From assembly GCA_900316455.1 (NCBI GenBank), contig ONCX01000006.1:1-39885 (forward strand): a stretch of DNA of 39,885 nt. Direction: 5' to 3'. The translations under genes and the position numbers were made by a program. Origin of the DNA: an uncultured Eubacteriales bacterium. Its GTDB lineage: Bacteria > Bacillota > Clostridia > Oscillospirales > Acutalibacteraceae. The notes under the pieces were generated by a model, which was given only the letters and a program-made list of their open reading frames with translations, had not been told where the DNA came from and made no database searches. Position 1 is the stretch's first letter. Each line of letters begins with the position of its first letter. This document shows, piece by piece, positions 16,610 through 24,848 of this stretch.

Positions 16610-17554
16610 TTGAATATGAAGGATTTTAAGAAGCAGTCTTGCGCCAAGTGCGGAGAAGCGTTTGATGAAAAATCAGATGTGGTGGTATGTCCGGAATGCG
16701 GAGCGCCCCATCACAGAGAATGCTGGAAGGAGACAGGGCATTGCGCATGCGAAAGCCTGCATTCCGACAGTTACGAATGGCAGCCGGAAAAAATGTATAT
16801 AGGGGACACTAATATTCCTCCTGTTAATGTCAGTAATTCTTCGGGAACGGATTCTGACGAACGTGTCATATGTCCTAATTGCGGGCGCAGAACCAAAAAA
16901 AGCGAGAAATATTGTGAGTACTGCGGATATTACATTTATGAACATGCTGATCCTTTCTCGCAGAACAATGAAAGCAATTCTGAAAGCGATATTGACAAGC
17001 TGTTCAGCTTTGATCCGGCGGAACAGCTCGATGGAGTTCCGGCGGGGGATATCAAACGGTTTGTAGGAAACATGTGGATATACTATATTCCGAGATTTGT
17101 CAGAATGTCCCGTGCAAAAATGCCGGTAAGCTTTAATTTTTCCGCTTTCCTGATGCACGGATTCTGGTTTATTTCACGTAAAATGTATCTTCCCGGCTCT
17201 CTTATGATAATTGCGGTCACAATAATATCTCTTTTTCAGGCTTATTTTGCAAGTATTGTCAAGGGTCTTTCGGGAAATCAGATAGCGATGGTCTCAATGC
17301 TGTCACTTATACTTTCCGGCTTGGAATTCATAATAATGATTTTCTCCGGTCTTTTCGGAAATCGTATCTATATGAGATTCTGCGCGAAAAAAGTTAAACG
17401 AATAAATTCACAGATGACGGTGAAAAATGCCGATGCTGATGAATTCAACAGGGAGCTTGAAGAAAAGGGCGGAATTACTGTTTTGCCCGTTCTTTCAATG
17501 CTGATTTGCTATATGGCAATATTATATATTTCTAACAGAGGTTTTTTGTTTTAA
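16598..17554 (+). CDS. Prok-RING / zinc-ribbon / multi-TM membrane protein (DUF2628-like)
   Basis: The protein has 318 residues from TTG 16598, or 312 from ATG 16616. Near the N-terminus is a prokaryotic RING-type zinc domain (C-A-K-C-G, then CPECGAPHHRECW, then C-A-C). A second four-Cys zinc ribbon follows (CPNCGRR and CEYCGYY). The C-terminal half has about four hydrophobic helices, and F-L-M-H-G-F-W-F-I-S-R-K-M-Y recalls DUF2628 membrane proteins. Zinc-binding heads on membrane proteins of this type are common in Clostridia and are thought to mediate protein contacts at the membrane; no enzyme activity is known. It has its own promoter downstream of the LRR/Big_2 gene. Confidence 0.78.
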   Translation: MNGSLNMKDFKKQSCAKCGEAFDEKSDVVVCPECGAPHHRECWKETGHCACESLHSDSYEWQPEKMYIGDTNIPPVNVSNSSGTDSDERVICPNCGRRTKKSEKYCEYCGYYIYEHADPFSQNNESNSESDIDKLFSFDPAEQLDGVPAGDIKRFVGNMWIYYIPRFVRMSRAKMPVSFNFSAFLMHGFWFISRKMYLPGSLMIIAVTIISLFQAYFASIVKGLSGNQIAMVSMLSLILSGLEFIIMIFSGLFGNRIYMRFCAKKVKRINSQMTVKNADADEFNRELEEKGGITVLPVLSMLICYMAILYISNRGFLF

Positions 17555-17570
17555 TTATTTGTAAAATATA

Positions 17571-17599
17571 TTGTAAAATTTTTACAAATGTGATATAAT
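17571..17599 (+). promoter_or_regulatory. galU promoter with overlapping palindrome
   Basis: TTGTAA (17571-17576), a 17-nt spacer and TATAAT (17594-17599) with an upstream TG (extended -10). The 17-nt perfect inverted repeat TTGTAAAA-T-TTTTACAA (17571-17587) covers the -35 element and could be an operator. Confidence 0.62.
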
Positions 17600-17628
17600 A
17601 ATAAAATAAACCGGAAAGGAAGTTTTTT

Positions 17629-18513
17629 ATGGATAATAAAGTTCGCAAAGCAGTTATACCGGCAGCCGGTCTCGGTACAAGAGTATTGCCGGCTTCCAAG
17701 GCAATGCCAAAGGAGATGCTCCCGATAGTTGATAAGCCTGCTATTCAGTACATTGTTGAAGAAGCGGTAGCAAGCGGTATTACAGATATCCTGATTATTA
17801 CAAACAGAGGCAAAGGCGATATAGAAAACCATTTTGACCGCGCTCCTGAGCTTGAAGAGCGTTTGCTGGCAGCCGGCAGGCAGGAAGCGTATGACCAGAT
17901 TGTCGCTCTGACGAAGATTGCGAATATATGCTATATCCGTCAGAAGGAAACAAAGGGTCTGGGTCACGCTGTGAACTGCGCGAGATCTTTTGTTGGAAAC
18001 GAACCATTTGCCATCCTTTTCGGAGATGATGTTATTTTAGGCGAAAAGCCTGTTACGGCGCAGCTTTGCGAGGCATATGAAAAATACGGCTTAGGTGTTG
18101 TGGGAACCAAGGAAATGTCGCCAGAAACCGTTATGAGAGGCAGTTCTCTTAAACTGGAGCCTATAGAGGGCGAATCACGGATTTTCAGATGCACCGACCT
18201 TGTCGAAAAGGTCAAGCGTGTTGAGGATCTTCTCAGCAATTACACTATTCTCGGCAGATGCGTATGTCCTCCTGAAATATTCGACATACTCGATAATACG
18301 CCTCCAGGAGCAGGCAATGAAATTCAGTTGACGGACGCCCTTGCACAGCTTGCCAAGACCAAGGGACTGACAGCTGTTGATTTTGTGGGCAAGCGTTACG
18401 ATATGGGCAATAAGCTCGGTATTCTTCAGGCAACTGTTGACGTTGCTTTGACGCACCCTGAAGTCAGCGAAGGCTTTAAGGCTTATCTTAAAGAAATTGT
18501 GGATAAGCTTTGA
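17629..18513 (+). CDS. galU: UTP-glucose-1-phosphate uridylyltransferase
   Basis: The 294-residue cytoplasmic nucleotidyltransferase makes UDP-glucose from UTP and glucose 1-phosphate. The N-terminal signature A-G-L-G-T-R-V-L-P-A-S-K-A-M-P-K-E-M-L is complete, followed by VDKPAIQYIVEEA, LGHAVNCA and the substrate loop at VGTKEMSPE. The length is that of the bacterial GalU/GtaB family. GGAAAGGA precedes the ATG. UDP-glucose feeds glycolipids, polysaccharides and the Leloir pathway; the glycosyltransferase at 11927 is one plausible local consumer. The gene downstream starts 31 nt after the stop and may be cotranscribed. Confidence 0.96.
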   Translation: MDNKVRKAVIPAAGLGTRVLPASKAMPKEMLPIVDKPAIQYIVEEAVASGITDILIITNRGKGDIENHFDRAPELEERLLAAGRQEAYDQIVALTKIANICYIRQKETKGLGHAVNCARSFVGNEPFAILFGDDVILGEKPVTAQLCEAYEKYGLGVVGTKEMSPETVMRGSSLKLEPIEGESRIFRCTDLVEKVKRVEDLLSNYTILGRCVCPPEIFDILDNTPPGAGNEIQLTDALAQLAKTKGLTAVDFVGKRYDMGNKLGILQATVDVALTHPEVSEGFKAYLKEIVDKL

Positions 18514-18544
18514 GTATAATAATTTTTTAAGGATGGTTGAATTA

Positions 18545-19531
18545 ATGAGAAAAAACAAACATTTTATTGCCGCACTCTCTGTTTTTGTGCTGGTACTTTT
18601 GACAAGTATTTTCTGTATGAATGTATTTGCCGAGGAGACCGAAGGCGATGAACCCTTGACTGATTCCGGAAACGCGGTTGTTTCCGGCTGCGACCTCAAA
18701 AAGGAAGAACTTCATATGGAAACTGTCGATATGGCAGGTTTCAAAATGCTCGTTCCCAAGGGTGATGTTCTTACGGTTGAAAGCCCCGCGGAAGTATTTG
18801 CAAAGAGCGATTTTGACCGCGGCACACTTATCAATGAAAAGGTTTTCTTCTACTTCAACAACAACAATGAAAACTACTGTCAGATTTACGCCGGATTGGA
18901 ACAGCTCGGTCCGCTTGACAGCTACTACGGTGATTATTCCAAGCTGACAAAGGCTCAACAGGATGAGCTTATCGCTCAGAATGTTTCTCAGGGCGATTCT
19001 ACCGCAAAGGGCAGCTTTGAAAAGATCAACGGCAGGACATATCTTATGATTTCCAAAACCGACGTGGATACTTCAACTGGCAATAAATATGTTGTTTACG
19101 GTCTTTACACCGTAATCGGCTCGTATAAGTATATTATCCAGACGGTTGTTATCAATCCCGATAAAAACGATCTTCAGGTTGTCAATGAGATGCTTAATTC
19201 GATTAAGCTTGGTGGCGTGCGTGAACCTCTGTCGCCTTTGGATATCGCGCTGATAGTCTGCGTGGCCGTGCTTCTTGTTGCTGTTGCGATTGCGCTTTTT
19301 ACGCTTTACAGAATGAACAGATTTGTAAAGACAGGTACTGAACTCAAGACGGTTTTCGGTTTTGATCTGCCTGCTGTGGCACCTGCGGAAGATGATGACA
19401 GCGATGACAACGATGACACTGACGACGGCGATTACGACAATTTTGAGGACGATGCCAGCGAAACGACAAACGAGACACAGGTGCTTGATTCCGATGAAAA
19501 AATAGTTGACGATGAATCAGACTCCGAGTGA
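18545..19531 (+). CDS. Bitopic membrane protein with an acidic cytoplasmic tail, function unknown
   Basis: The 328-residue protein has an N-terminal signal-type hydrophobic segment after R-K-N-K. An exported region of about 190 residues without a recognised domain follows (it includes NYCQIYAGLEQLG and repeated V-V-x-G-L-Y-type strands). One strong membrane helix lies at about residues 233-255, and the last 50 or so residues consist largely of Asp, Glu, Ser and Thr. ATG 18545 is preferred because AAGGA lies 11 nt upstream; earlier in-frame ATGs fall in or before that site. It follows galU closely and ends at a strong terminator. The exported part may sense or bind something, but the sequence does not show what. 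Confidence 0.7.
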   Translation: MRKNKHFIAALSVFVLVLLTSIFCMNVFAEETEGDEPLTDSGNAVVSGCDLKKEELHMETVDMAGFKMLVPKGDVLTVESPAEVFAKSDFDRGTLINEKVFFYFNNNNENYCQIYAGLEQLGPLDSYYGDYSKLTKAQQDELIAQNVSQGDSTAKGSFEKINGRTYLMISKTDVDTSTGNKYVVYGLYTVIGSYKYIIQTVVINPDKNDLQVVNEMLNSIKLGGVREPLSPLDIALIVCVAVLLVAVAIALFTLYRMNRFVKTGTELKTVFGFDLPAVAPAEDDDSDDNDDTDDGDYDNFEDDASETTNETQVLDSDEKIVDDESDSE

Positions 19532-19563
19532 TTTCTTCCTGCGGTGACTAAGTAATATATGAG

Positions 19564-19613
19564 ATCCGGCGGTTTAATGAGTTTAATGCTCATTTTTCGC
19601 CGGATTTTTTTTT
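19564..19613 (+). terminator. Intrinsic terminator
   Basis: ATCCGGCG (19564-19571) pairs with CGCCGGAT (19598-19605), an inner AATGAG/CTCATT stem extends it, and eight or more T residues follow. It ends the galU-downstream transcript before the valS promoter. Confidence 0.92.
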
Positions 19614-19622
19614 GTAAAAATA

Positions 19623-19651
19623 TTGACAAACCGTTTAATAAGTGATATAAT
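19623..19651 (+). promoter_or_regulatory. Consensus promoter of the valS T-box leader
   Basis: TTGACA (19623-19628), a 17-nt spacer and TATAAT (19646-19651) match the sigma-A consensus in full. Transcription should begin near 19658, just before the T-box stem I. Confidence 0.88.
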
Positions 19652-19659
19652 GCACACAA

Positions 19660-20012
19660 ATATTAGGATAAGGCTTTGATGAGGAGTAGTAATTATCACA
19701 CCGAGTCAGTAAGCTGTCTGAGAAAGACGGCTGCGTCAGAGAAGAGACGGTTGGTGCAAGTCTCGATTCAGGAGATAATGAAGTAGCCTCGGAGCTTTGG
19801 ACTGAACGGATTTTTTGTTGACACGTTTCGATTAAAAATCTCAGTAGATTCCAACGGAGCTTCACCGTTATCACAGAAGGCGGTATCGGATCGTCCGCGG
19901 CGTTCCCGTATCGGCAGAGTGTGCAAATTTATGGGTTTGCAAATTCAGGTGGTATCACGGACTTTATGTTCGCCCTGAGTCGGATATATCCGGCTTGCGG
20001 CGGACTTTTTTG
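19660..20012 (+). promoter_or_regulatory. T-box riboswitch (valine) upstream of valS
   Basis: The leader of about 350 nt has the T-box layout. Stem I carries GAGTAGTAATTATC near its base and the specifier-loop context AATGAA-GTA-GCC, so the specifier is the valine codon GTA at 19783-19785. The T-box sequence AGGTGGTATCACGG is at 19947-19960, a variant of AGGGTGGNACCGCG, and its TGGT can pair with the ACCA end expected for tRNA-Val. The terminator stem follows at once. Uncharged tRNA-Val should stabilise the antiterminator and allow valS transcription. Confidence 0.9.
19968..20011 (+). terminator. T-box-controlled terminator
   Basis: GTTCGCC (19968-19974) pairs with GGCGGAC (19999-20005), with an inner CGGATATATCCG palindrome, and six T residues follow. 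It lies immediately downstream of the T-box sequence, as expected for an attenuator. Confidence 0.82.
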
Positions 20013-20072
20013 TTTTTGATATTGCCAATGACGTTCTTGACAAAGCGTTTATCCCGATAAAAAGGAAAGGAT

Positions 20073-22700
20073 ATGATACTTATGGCAAGAGAAATGCCTA
20101 AAACCTACGAACCGCAGGAGGCGGAAGAAAGAATTTACAAAAACTGGATGGAAAAGGGCTATTTCCATACCGAGATTGACCGGAGCAAAAAGCCATATAC
20201 AATTGTTATGCCGCCTCCGAACATCACCGGACAGCTTCATATGGGTCACGCTCTCGACAATACTCTTCAGGATATTCTTATCCGCTGGAGGAGAATGCAG
20301 GGCTACTGCGCCATGTGGCTTCCGGGAACGGATCACGCGGCTATAGCCACCGAAGTGAAGGTTGTTGAGAAGCTGCGTAAGGAAGGCAAAAGTAAGGAAG
20401 AACTGGGCAGAGAAAAATTCCTCGAACAGGTCTGGGACTGGAAAAAGGAATACGGCGGAAGAATAGTCAATCAGCTTAAAAAAATGGGTTCTTCATGCGA
20501 CTGGGAACGCGAGCGCTTCACGATGGACGATGGTTGTTCCAAGGCGGTTACCGAGGTCTTCAACAAGATGTATGAGGAGGGACTCATATATCGCGGTGAA
20601 AGAATAATCAACTGGTGTCCGCACTGCAAGACGTCAATTTCAGACGCTGAGGTTGAATTTGAAGAGAAGGACGCGTTCTTCTGGCATTTGCGTTACCCGC
20701 TGACTGATGGAAGCGGATATCTGGAGCTTGCCACCACACGTCCCGAAACTATGATAGGCGATACGGCTGTAGCTGTTCATCCTGATGACGAAAGATACAA
20801 GCACCTTATCGGCAAGACCTGCATTCTGCCGTTGTTTGACAGAGAAATACCAATCGTTGCCGATGAATATGTGGAAATGGATTTCGGAACAGGCGTTGTC
20901 AAGATCACTCCGGCTCACGACCCGAATGACTTTGAGGTGGGATTGCGTCATGATCTCCCAGTGATAAATGTCATGAATGAAGACGCGACCATAAATGAGC
21001 AGGGCGGCAAATACCAGGGCATGACACGTGAGGAATGCCGCAAGGCTATTGTCGCTGATCTTGAAGCGGGCGGCTATCTTGTAAAAATAGAGCCTATGAA
21101 GCATAATGTCGGCACATGCTATCGCTGCAAGACAATTGTCGAGCCGAGAGTTTCAAAACAGTGGTTCGTCAAGATGAAGCCGCTTGCCGAACCTGCAATT
21201 GAAGCGGTTCGCAGCGGTGAAACAAAGTTTGTCCCTGAGAGATTTGACAAGATATACTTTAACTGGATGGAGAATATCCGTGACTGGTGCATTTCCAGAC
21301 AGCTCTGGTGGGGACACAGGATTCCCGCGTGGTATTGCGACGACTGCGGCGAGATAACAGTTGCGAGAACTGCTCCGGAAAAATGTTCAAAATGCGGAAG
21401 CGGGCATATTCATCAGGACGAGGATACTCTTGACACATGGTTCTCGTCAGCTCTCTGGCCGTTTTCAACGCTCGGCTGGCCTGAAAAGACCGATGATCTG
21501 GATTTCTTCTATCCGACAAGCACGCTTGTTACAGGTTACGATATAATCTTCTTCTGGGTTGCAAGAATGATCTTCTCCGGCGTCCACAATATGGAAGCTG
21601 CACCCTTTGAGAATGTCTTTATTCACGGTATTGTGAGGGACGGCGAAGGACGAAAGATGTCCAAGTCGCTTGGCAACGGTGTGGATCCGCTTGATATCAT
21701 AAATAAATACGGCGCCGATTCGCTGCGTTTTTCACTTGTTAACGGAATCAGCCCAGGCAGCGATATGCGCTACAGCGAAAAAAAGGTTGAATCCTGCCGT
21801 AATTTCGCCAACAAGCTTTGGAACGCGACCCGCTTTGTCATGATGAACGTAGAAGACGGAGATATGCCCCGCATTCCGGAAAAGTTAGAGCTTGAGGACA
21901 AGTGGATACTTGACAGACTCAACACCCTTATCAGGGAAATGACCGAGAATATGGAGCATTTTGATATCGGCGTTGCGGTGGCGAAGCTTTATGATTTTAT
22001 CTGGGATTGCTACTGTGACTGGTACATCGAGCTTGCAAAGACACGTCTGAATGCCGGCGGTAAAACAGCCGCCGATGCCCGCGCAGTTCTTCTGTATGTC
22101 CTCACAGACATAATAAAGCTGCTTCACCCGTTCATGCCGTTTGTCACAGAGGAGATATTCACAATAATTCCTCATGAGGGCGAAACGCTCATGCTTGCGA
22201 AATGGCCTGAGTACAGGGAAGACTTTGCTTTCGGCGACGAAGCTGAGAAAATGGAGCGCATTATGTCCGCGATTAAAGCCATCAGAACGCGCCGCAGTGA
22301 AATGAATGTTCCGCCGTCGAAGAAGGCTCACGTTTACATTCAGACGGCATACGGAGATACATTTGAGCACGGAGCAAAATTCTTTGACAAGCTTGCCTCC
22401 GCGAGCAAGGTTGAGATTGGCGAAAGCTTTGCAATCGAAGGAGCCGTAACAATTATTTCGGACGGCGCAAAGATACTGATTCCGCTTGATGAACTGGTGG
22501 ATAAGGAAAAGGAGCTTGCCCGTCTGAATAAAGAGCTTGAAAAAGCCGAAAAGGATATTGCAATGCTTCAAGGAAAGCTTTCAAATGAAAAGTTTGTTTC
22601 AAAGGCGCCCGCGAATATAATTGAAGCCGAGCGTACAAAGCTTGCAAAGGCTGAAGAACGCAAGGCGATAATCTTAGAAACGATGGAAAAATTCCAGTAA
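20073..22700 (+). CDS. valS: Valyl-tRNA synthetase
   Basis: The 875-residue class Ia synthetase charges tRNA-Val. It carries the HIGH-equivalent H56-M-G-H59 after PPPNITGQL, an editing (CP1) domain, the KMSKS motif at 528-532 and the tRNA-contacting region around [15 protein letters not shown]. Cys pairs (C-P-H-C; C-D-D-C with C-S-K-C) suggest zinc sites. A C-terminal coiled-coil arm rich in Glu, Lys and Leu spans about residues 805-875. Length is that of bacterial ValRS. AAGGAAAGG precedes ATG 20073; ATG 20082 three codons later is also possible. Expression is under the valine T-box directly upstream. Confidence 0.97.
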   Translation: MILMAREMPKTYEPQEAEERIYKNWMEKGYFHTEIDRSKKPYTIVMPPPNITGQLHMGHALDNTLQDILIRWRRMQGYCAMWLPGTDHAAIATEVKVVEKLRKEGKSKEELGREKFLEQVWDWKKEYGGRIVNQLKKMGSSCDWERERFTMDDGCSKAVTEVFNKMYEEGLIYRGERIINWCPHCKTSISDAEVEFEEKDAFFWHLRYPLTDGSGYLELATTRPETMIGDTAVAVHPDDERYKHLIGKTCILPLFDREIPIVADEYVEMDFGTGVVKITPAHDPNDFEVGLRHDLPVINVMNEDATINEQGGKYQGMTREECRKAIVADLEAGGYLVKIEPMKHNVGTCYRCKTIVEPRVSKQWFVKMKPLAEPAIEAVRSGETKFVPERFDKIYFNWMENIRDWCISRQLWWGHRIPAWYCDDCGEITVARTAPEKCSKCGSGHIHQDEDTLDTWFSSALWPFSTLGWPEKTDDLDFFYPTSTLVTGYDIIFFWVARMIFSGVHNMEAAPFENVFIHGIVRDGEGRKMSKSLGNGVDPLDIINKYGADSLRFSLVNGISPGSDMRYSEKKVESCRNFANKLWNATRFVMMNVEDGDMPRIPEKLELEDKWILDRLNTLIREMTENMEHFDIGVAVAKLYDFIWDCYCDWYIELAKTRLNAGGKTAADARAVLLYVLTDIIKLLHPFMPFVTEEIFTIIPHEGETLMLAKWPEYREDFAFGDEAEKMERIMSAIKAIRTRRSEMNVPPSKKAHVYIQTAYGDTFEHGAKFFDKLASASKVEIGESFAIEGAVTIISDGAKILIPLDELVDKEKELARLNKELEKAEKDIAMLQGKLSNEKFVSKAPANIIEAERTKLAKAEERKAIILETMEKFQ

Positions 22701-22730
22701 TATTGAAGATATATACATTTTGCGCAGCGT

Positions 22731-22765
22731 ATTCCGGCGGCAATTACTAAGCCAGCCGCCGGAAT
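22731..22765. other. Strong hairpin between valS and folC, no T-tract
   Basis: ATTCCGGCGGC (22731-22741) and GCCGCCGGAAT (22755-22765) are perfectly complementary (11 bp) around a 13-nt loop. Neither strand has a following T-run, so it is not a standard intrinsic terminator. It sits 12 nt before the folC ribosome site. Confidence 0.6.
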
Positions 22766-22787
22766 GCCGCTTGAACGAGGTGTTTTT

Positions 22788-24092
22788 GTGAATTATTCAG
22801 AGGCAAGGTCATATGTGGATTCGACCGCTAAATTCGGAATAAAACCTGGACTTGAGCGAATCACCAAAATGATGGCATATGTCGGCAACCCGCAGGACAA
22901 GTTGAGATTTATCCATGTCGCGGGGACGAACGGCAAAGGGTCAACCTGTACTATGCTTGCTTCAATTCTTTCAAACGCGGGGTATAAGACAGGGCTTTTT
23001 ACATCGCCTTATGTTATAGATTTCCGTGAGAGATTCATGGTTGACGGCGAGATGATAAGTGAGGAAGAATTTGCCGAGCTTATGACAAAGGTAAAAACCG
23101 TTAACGATATTCTTGAGAAATCAGGGTGCAGCCTTACGCAATTCGAGCTGATTACTGCAGTTGCCTTTCTGTGGTTTGTCAGGATGGAATGCGATGTGGT
23201 GGTCCTGGAATGCGGACTTGGCGGCAGACTGGACTCGACAAACGTGATCAAGGAGCCGCTTTGTTCAATAATAACCAAAATATCCCTCGATCATACCGAC
23301 ATTCTCGGAGATACAGTTGAAAAGATCGCCGCGGAAAAAGCCGGTATAATTAAACCGGGACGTCCGGTAGTACTTGCTCCGAATCAGCCCAAGGCTGCGA
23401 TTTCAGTAGTTGAAAGAAAATGCGCTGAGTTGGGAAGTCCATTGATAGTCAGCGGTATGGACACCGTTTCCGTCAAGACACTTCTTCCCACAATGACAGA
23501 GGTTATTTACGGCGGATTGAGGTATATGGTTCCGCTTGCGGGACCTCATCAGGTTGAGAATTCCGTTACAGTAATAAACGCGGCGAGAGAGCTTAACGAT
23601 TATGGATTCAGATTGTCTGATAACAAGATTGTAGCCGGAATAGCAAAAGCAAAAATTCCAGCCAGATTCGATATAATTTCCCATGATCCGTTGGTTGTAG
23701 TGGATGGCGCTCACAATCCTGACGGTATTGCCGCGCTTTGCGACTCAATAGACGCGCTTCTTGGGGGAAGGAGTATTATCGGAATCATAGGCATGCTGCG
23801 TGATAAAGCATATGAATCGGCTCTCTCTGAAATAGTGCCTCGATTGGACACAGTGCTTACGGTTACTCCCGACAGTCCAAGAGCGTTGAGCGCGAAGGAA
23901 CTTGCCGCATGCGCGCAACAGTTTGCGGGAGACGGAGTTTCAGTAAAGGCTGTAGATAACCTGAGGAAGGCGGCTTCAATTGCGCTTGATATGACAGATG
24001 AAGCGTCTGCCATAGTTGTATGCGGTTCGCTCTATCTGGCTTCTGATATGTTGCCATTGATGAAAGAAATGATAGATTCCAGAAAAGACTAA
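22788..24092 (+). CDS. folC: Folylpolyglutamate / dihydrofolate synthase
   Basis: The 434-residue Mur-ligase-fold enzyme adds glutamate to folates and, in bifunctional forms, to dihydropteroate. The ATP loop is G46-T-N-G-K-G-S-T53. The conserved LTQFELITAVAF, LECGLGGRLDSTN and DHTDILG blocks and the C-terminal DGAHNPDG all match FolC. GTG 22788 is chosen because GAGG (22777-22780) lies 7 nt upstream and homology begins at N-Y-S-E-A; the upstream ATG in the same frame has no such site and lies inside the hairpin. It fits with the cyclo-ligase gene at 31758 as folate supply for purines and thymidylate. Confidence 0.93.
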   Translation: MNYSEARSYVDSTAKFGIKPGLERITKMMAYVGNPQDKLRFIHVAGTNGKGSTCTMLASILSNAGYKTGLFTSPYVIDFRERFMVDGEMISEEEFAELMTKVKTVNDILEKSGCSLTQFELITAVAFLWFVRMECDVVVLECGLGGRLDSTNVIKEPLCSIITKISLDHTDILGDTVEKIAAEKAGIIKPGRPVVLAPNQPKAAISVVERKCAELGSPLIVSGMDTVSVKTLLPTMTEVIYGGLRYMVPLAGPHQVENSVTVINAARELNDYGFRLSDNKIVAGIAKAKIPARFDIISHDPLVVVDGAHNPDGIAALCDSIDALLGGRSIIGIIGMLRDKAYESALSEIVPRLDTVLTVTPDSPRALSAKELAACAQQFAGDGVSVKAVDNLRKAASIALDMTDEASAIVVCGSLYLASDMLPLMKEMIDSRKD

Positions 24093-24122
24093 GCATGATT
24101 CATATAAATAAGGAATGATTTT

Positions 24123-24848
24123 ATGCCTTTAGATGGAAAGAAGCATGGCGGTCACAGAAACCGTCTGAGGGAACGGTTTGTCAAAGACGGGCTCGACGGC
24201 TTTGAGGAACACAATATTCTTGAAATGCTGCTCTTTTACACTATACCGCAAAGGGATACAAATGAAATTGCTCATGCCCTTTTGGACAGATTCGGCAGCC
24301 TTGAGGGAGTGTTTAACGCCAAAACGGAGGAGCTTGTAGAGGTCAATGGCACAGGCGAATATTCTGCACAGTTCCTTAGCATGTTTTCAAAGCTCATAGA
24401 TTCGTATATTGACGATCGCAGGCAGAATGAAATAATCAGCGGAATACATAATATAACGGAATTTATCGTAAGAAAGCTTGCTTTCTCACAGACGGAATGC
24501 CTGATGATTTTTTTCATCGATAATAAGCAGTCTGTTCTGAGCTGGCATTATCTTCAGGAGGTATGCGTATTTCCTGATAACCTTGATAAACGTACAATTA
24601 TGAGAATGATTATGGGGACAAATACAACTCATGTGATACTCGCAAGAAATTACATAAAAGGTCAGACAAAGCTAAGAAAAAATGATTTGACTGTTGCGCT
24701 GACAATATCCGAAATGTTCAGAACAATAGGCGTCGGGCTTTTTGATTATATTGTAGTAGGGCGCGACAGATCATATGCCACATTGACAGGAAACCTTTAT
24801 ATGGAACCGCCAATAGAAAATAAGCTGCCCAAGGTTGGTGATCAATAA
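24123..24848 (+). CDS. RadC-family protein lacking the JAMM metal site
   Basis: The 241-residue protein has the RadC layout: an N-terminal helix-hairpin-helix part (H-R-N-R-L-R-E-R-F, LEMLLFYTIPQRDTNEIAHALL), then a JAB/MPN-like domain from about residue 110. Canonical RadC has A-H-N-H-P-S-G with two metal-binding His. Here the aligned stretch reads A-R175-N-Y177-I-K-G, so both His are gone, while the later Asp is kept (R-K-N-D). A zinc-dependent isopeptidase reaction is therefore unlikely, and the protein may act through binding only. RadC's role is itself unsettled. AAGGA precedes the ATG, and the RNA methyltransferase gene follows at once. Confidence 0.8.
   Translation: MPLDGKKHGGHRNRLRERFVKDGLDGFEEHNILEMLLFYTIPQRDTNEIAHALLDRFGSLEGVFNAKTEELVEVNGTGEYSAQFLSMFSKLIDSYIDDRRQNEIISGIHNITEFIVRKLAFSQTECLMIFFIDNKQSVLSWHYLQEVCVFPDNLDKRTIMRMIMGTNTTHVILARNYIKGQTKLRKNDLTVALTISEMFRTIGVGLFDYIVVGRDRSYATLTGNLYMEPPIENKLPKVGDQ

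Noticed and set aside
18175-18699. Minus-strand open frame spanning the galU end
   Set aside because: It is a shadow of galU and the following gene, with no ribosome site or domain signal.
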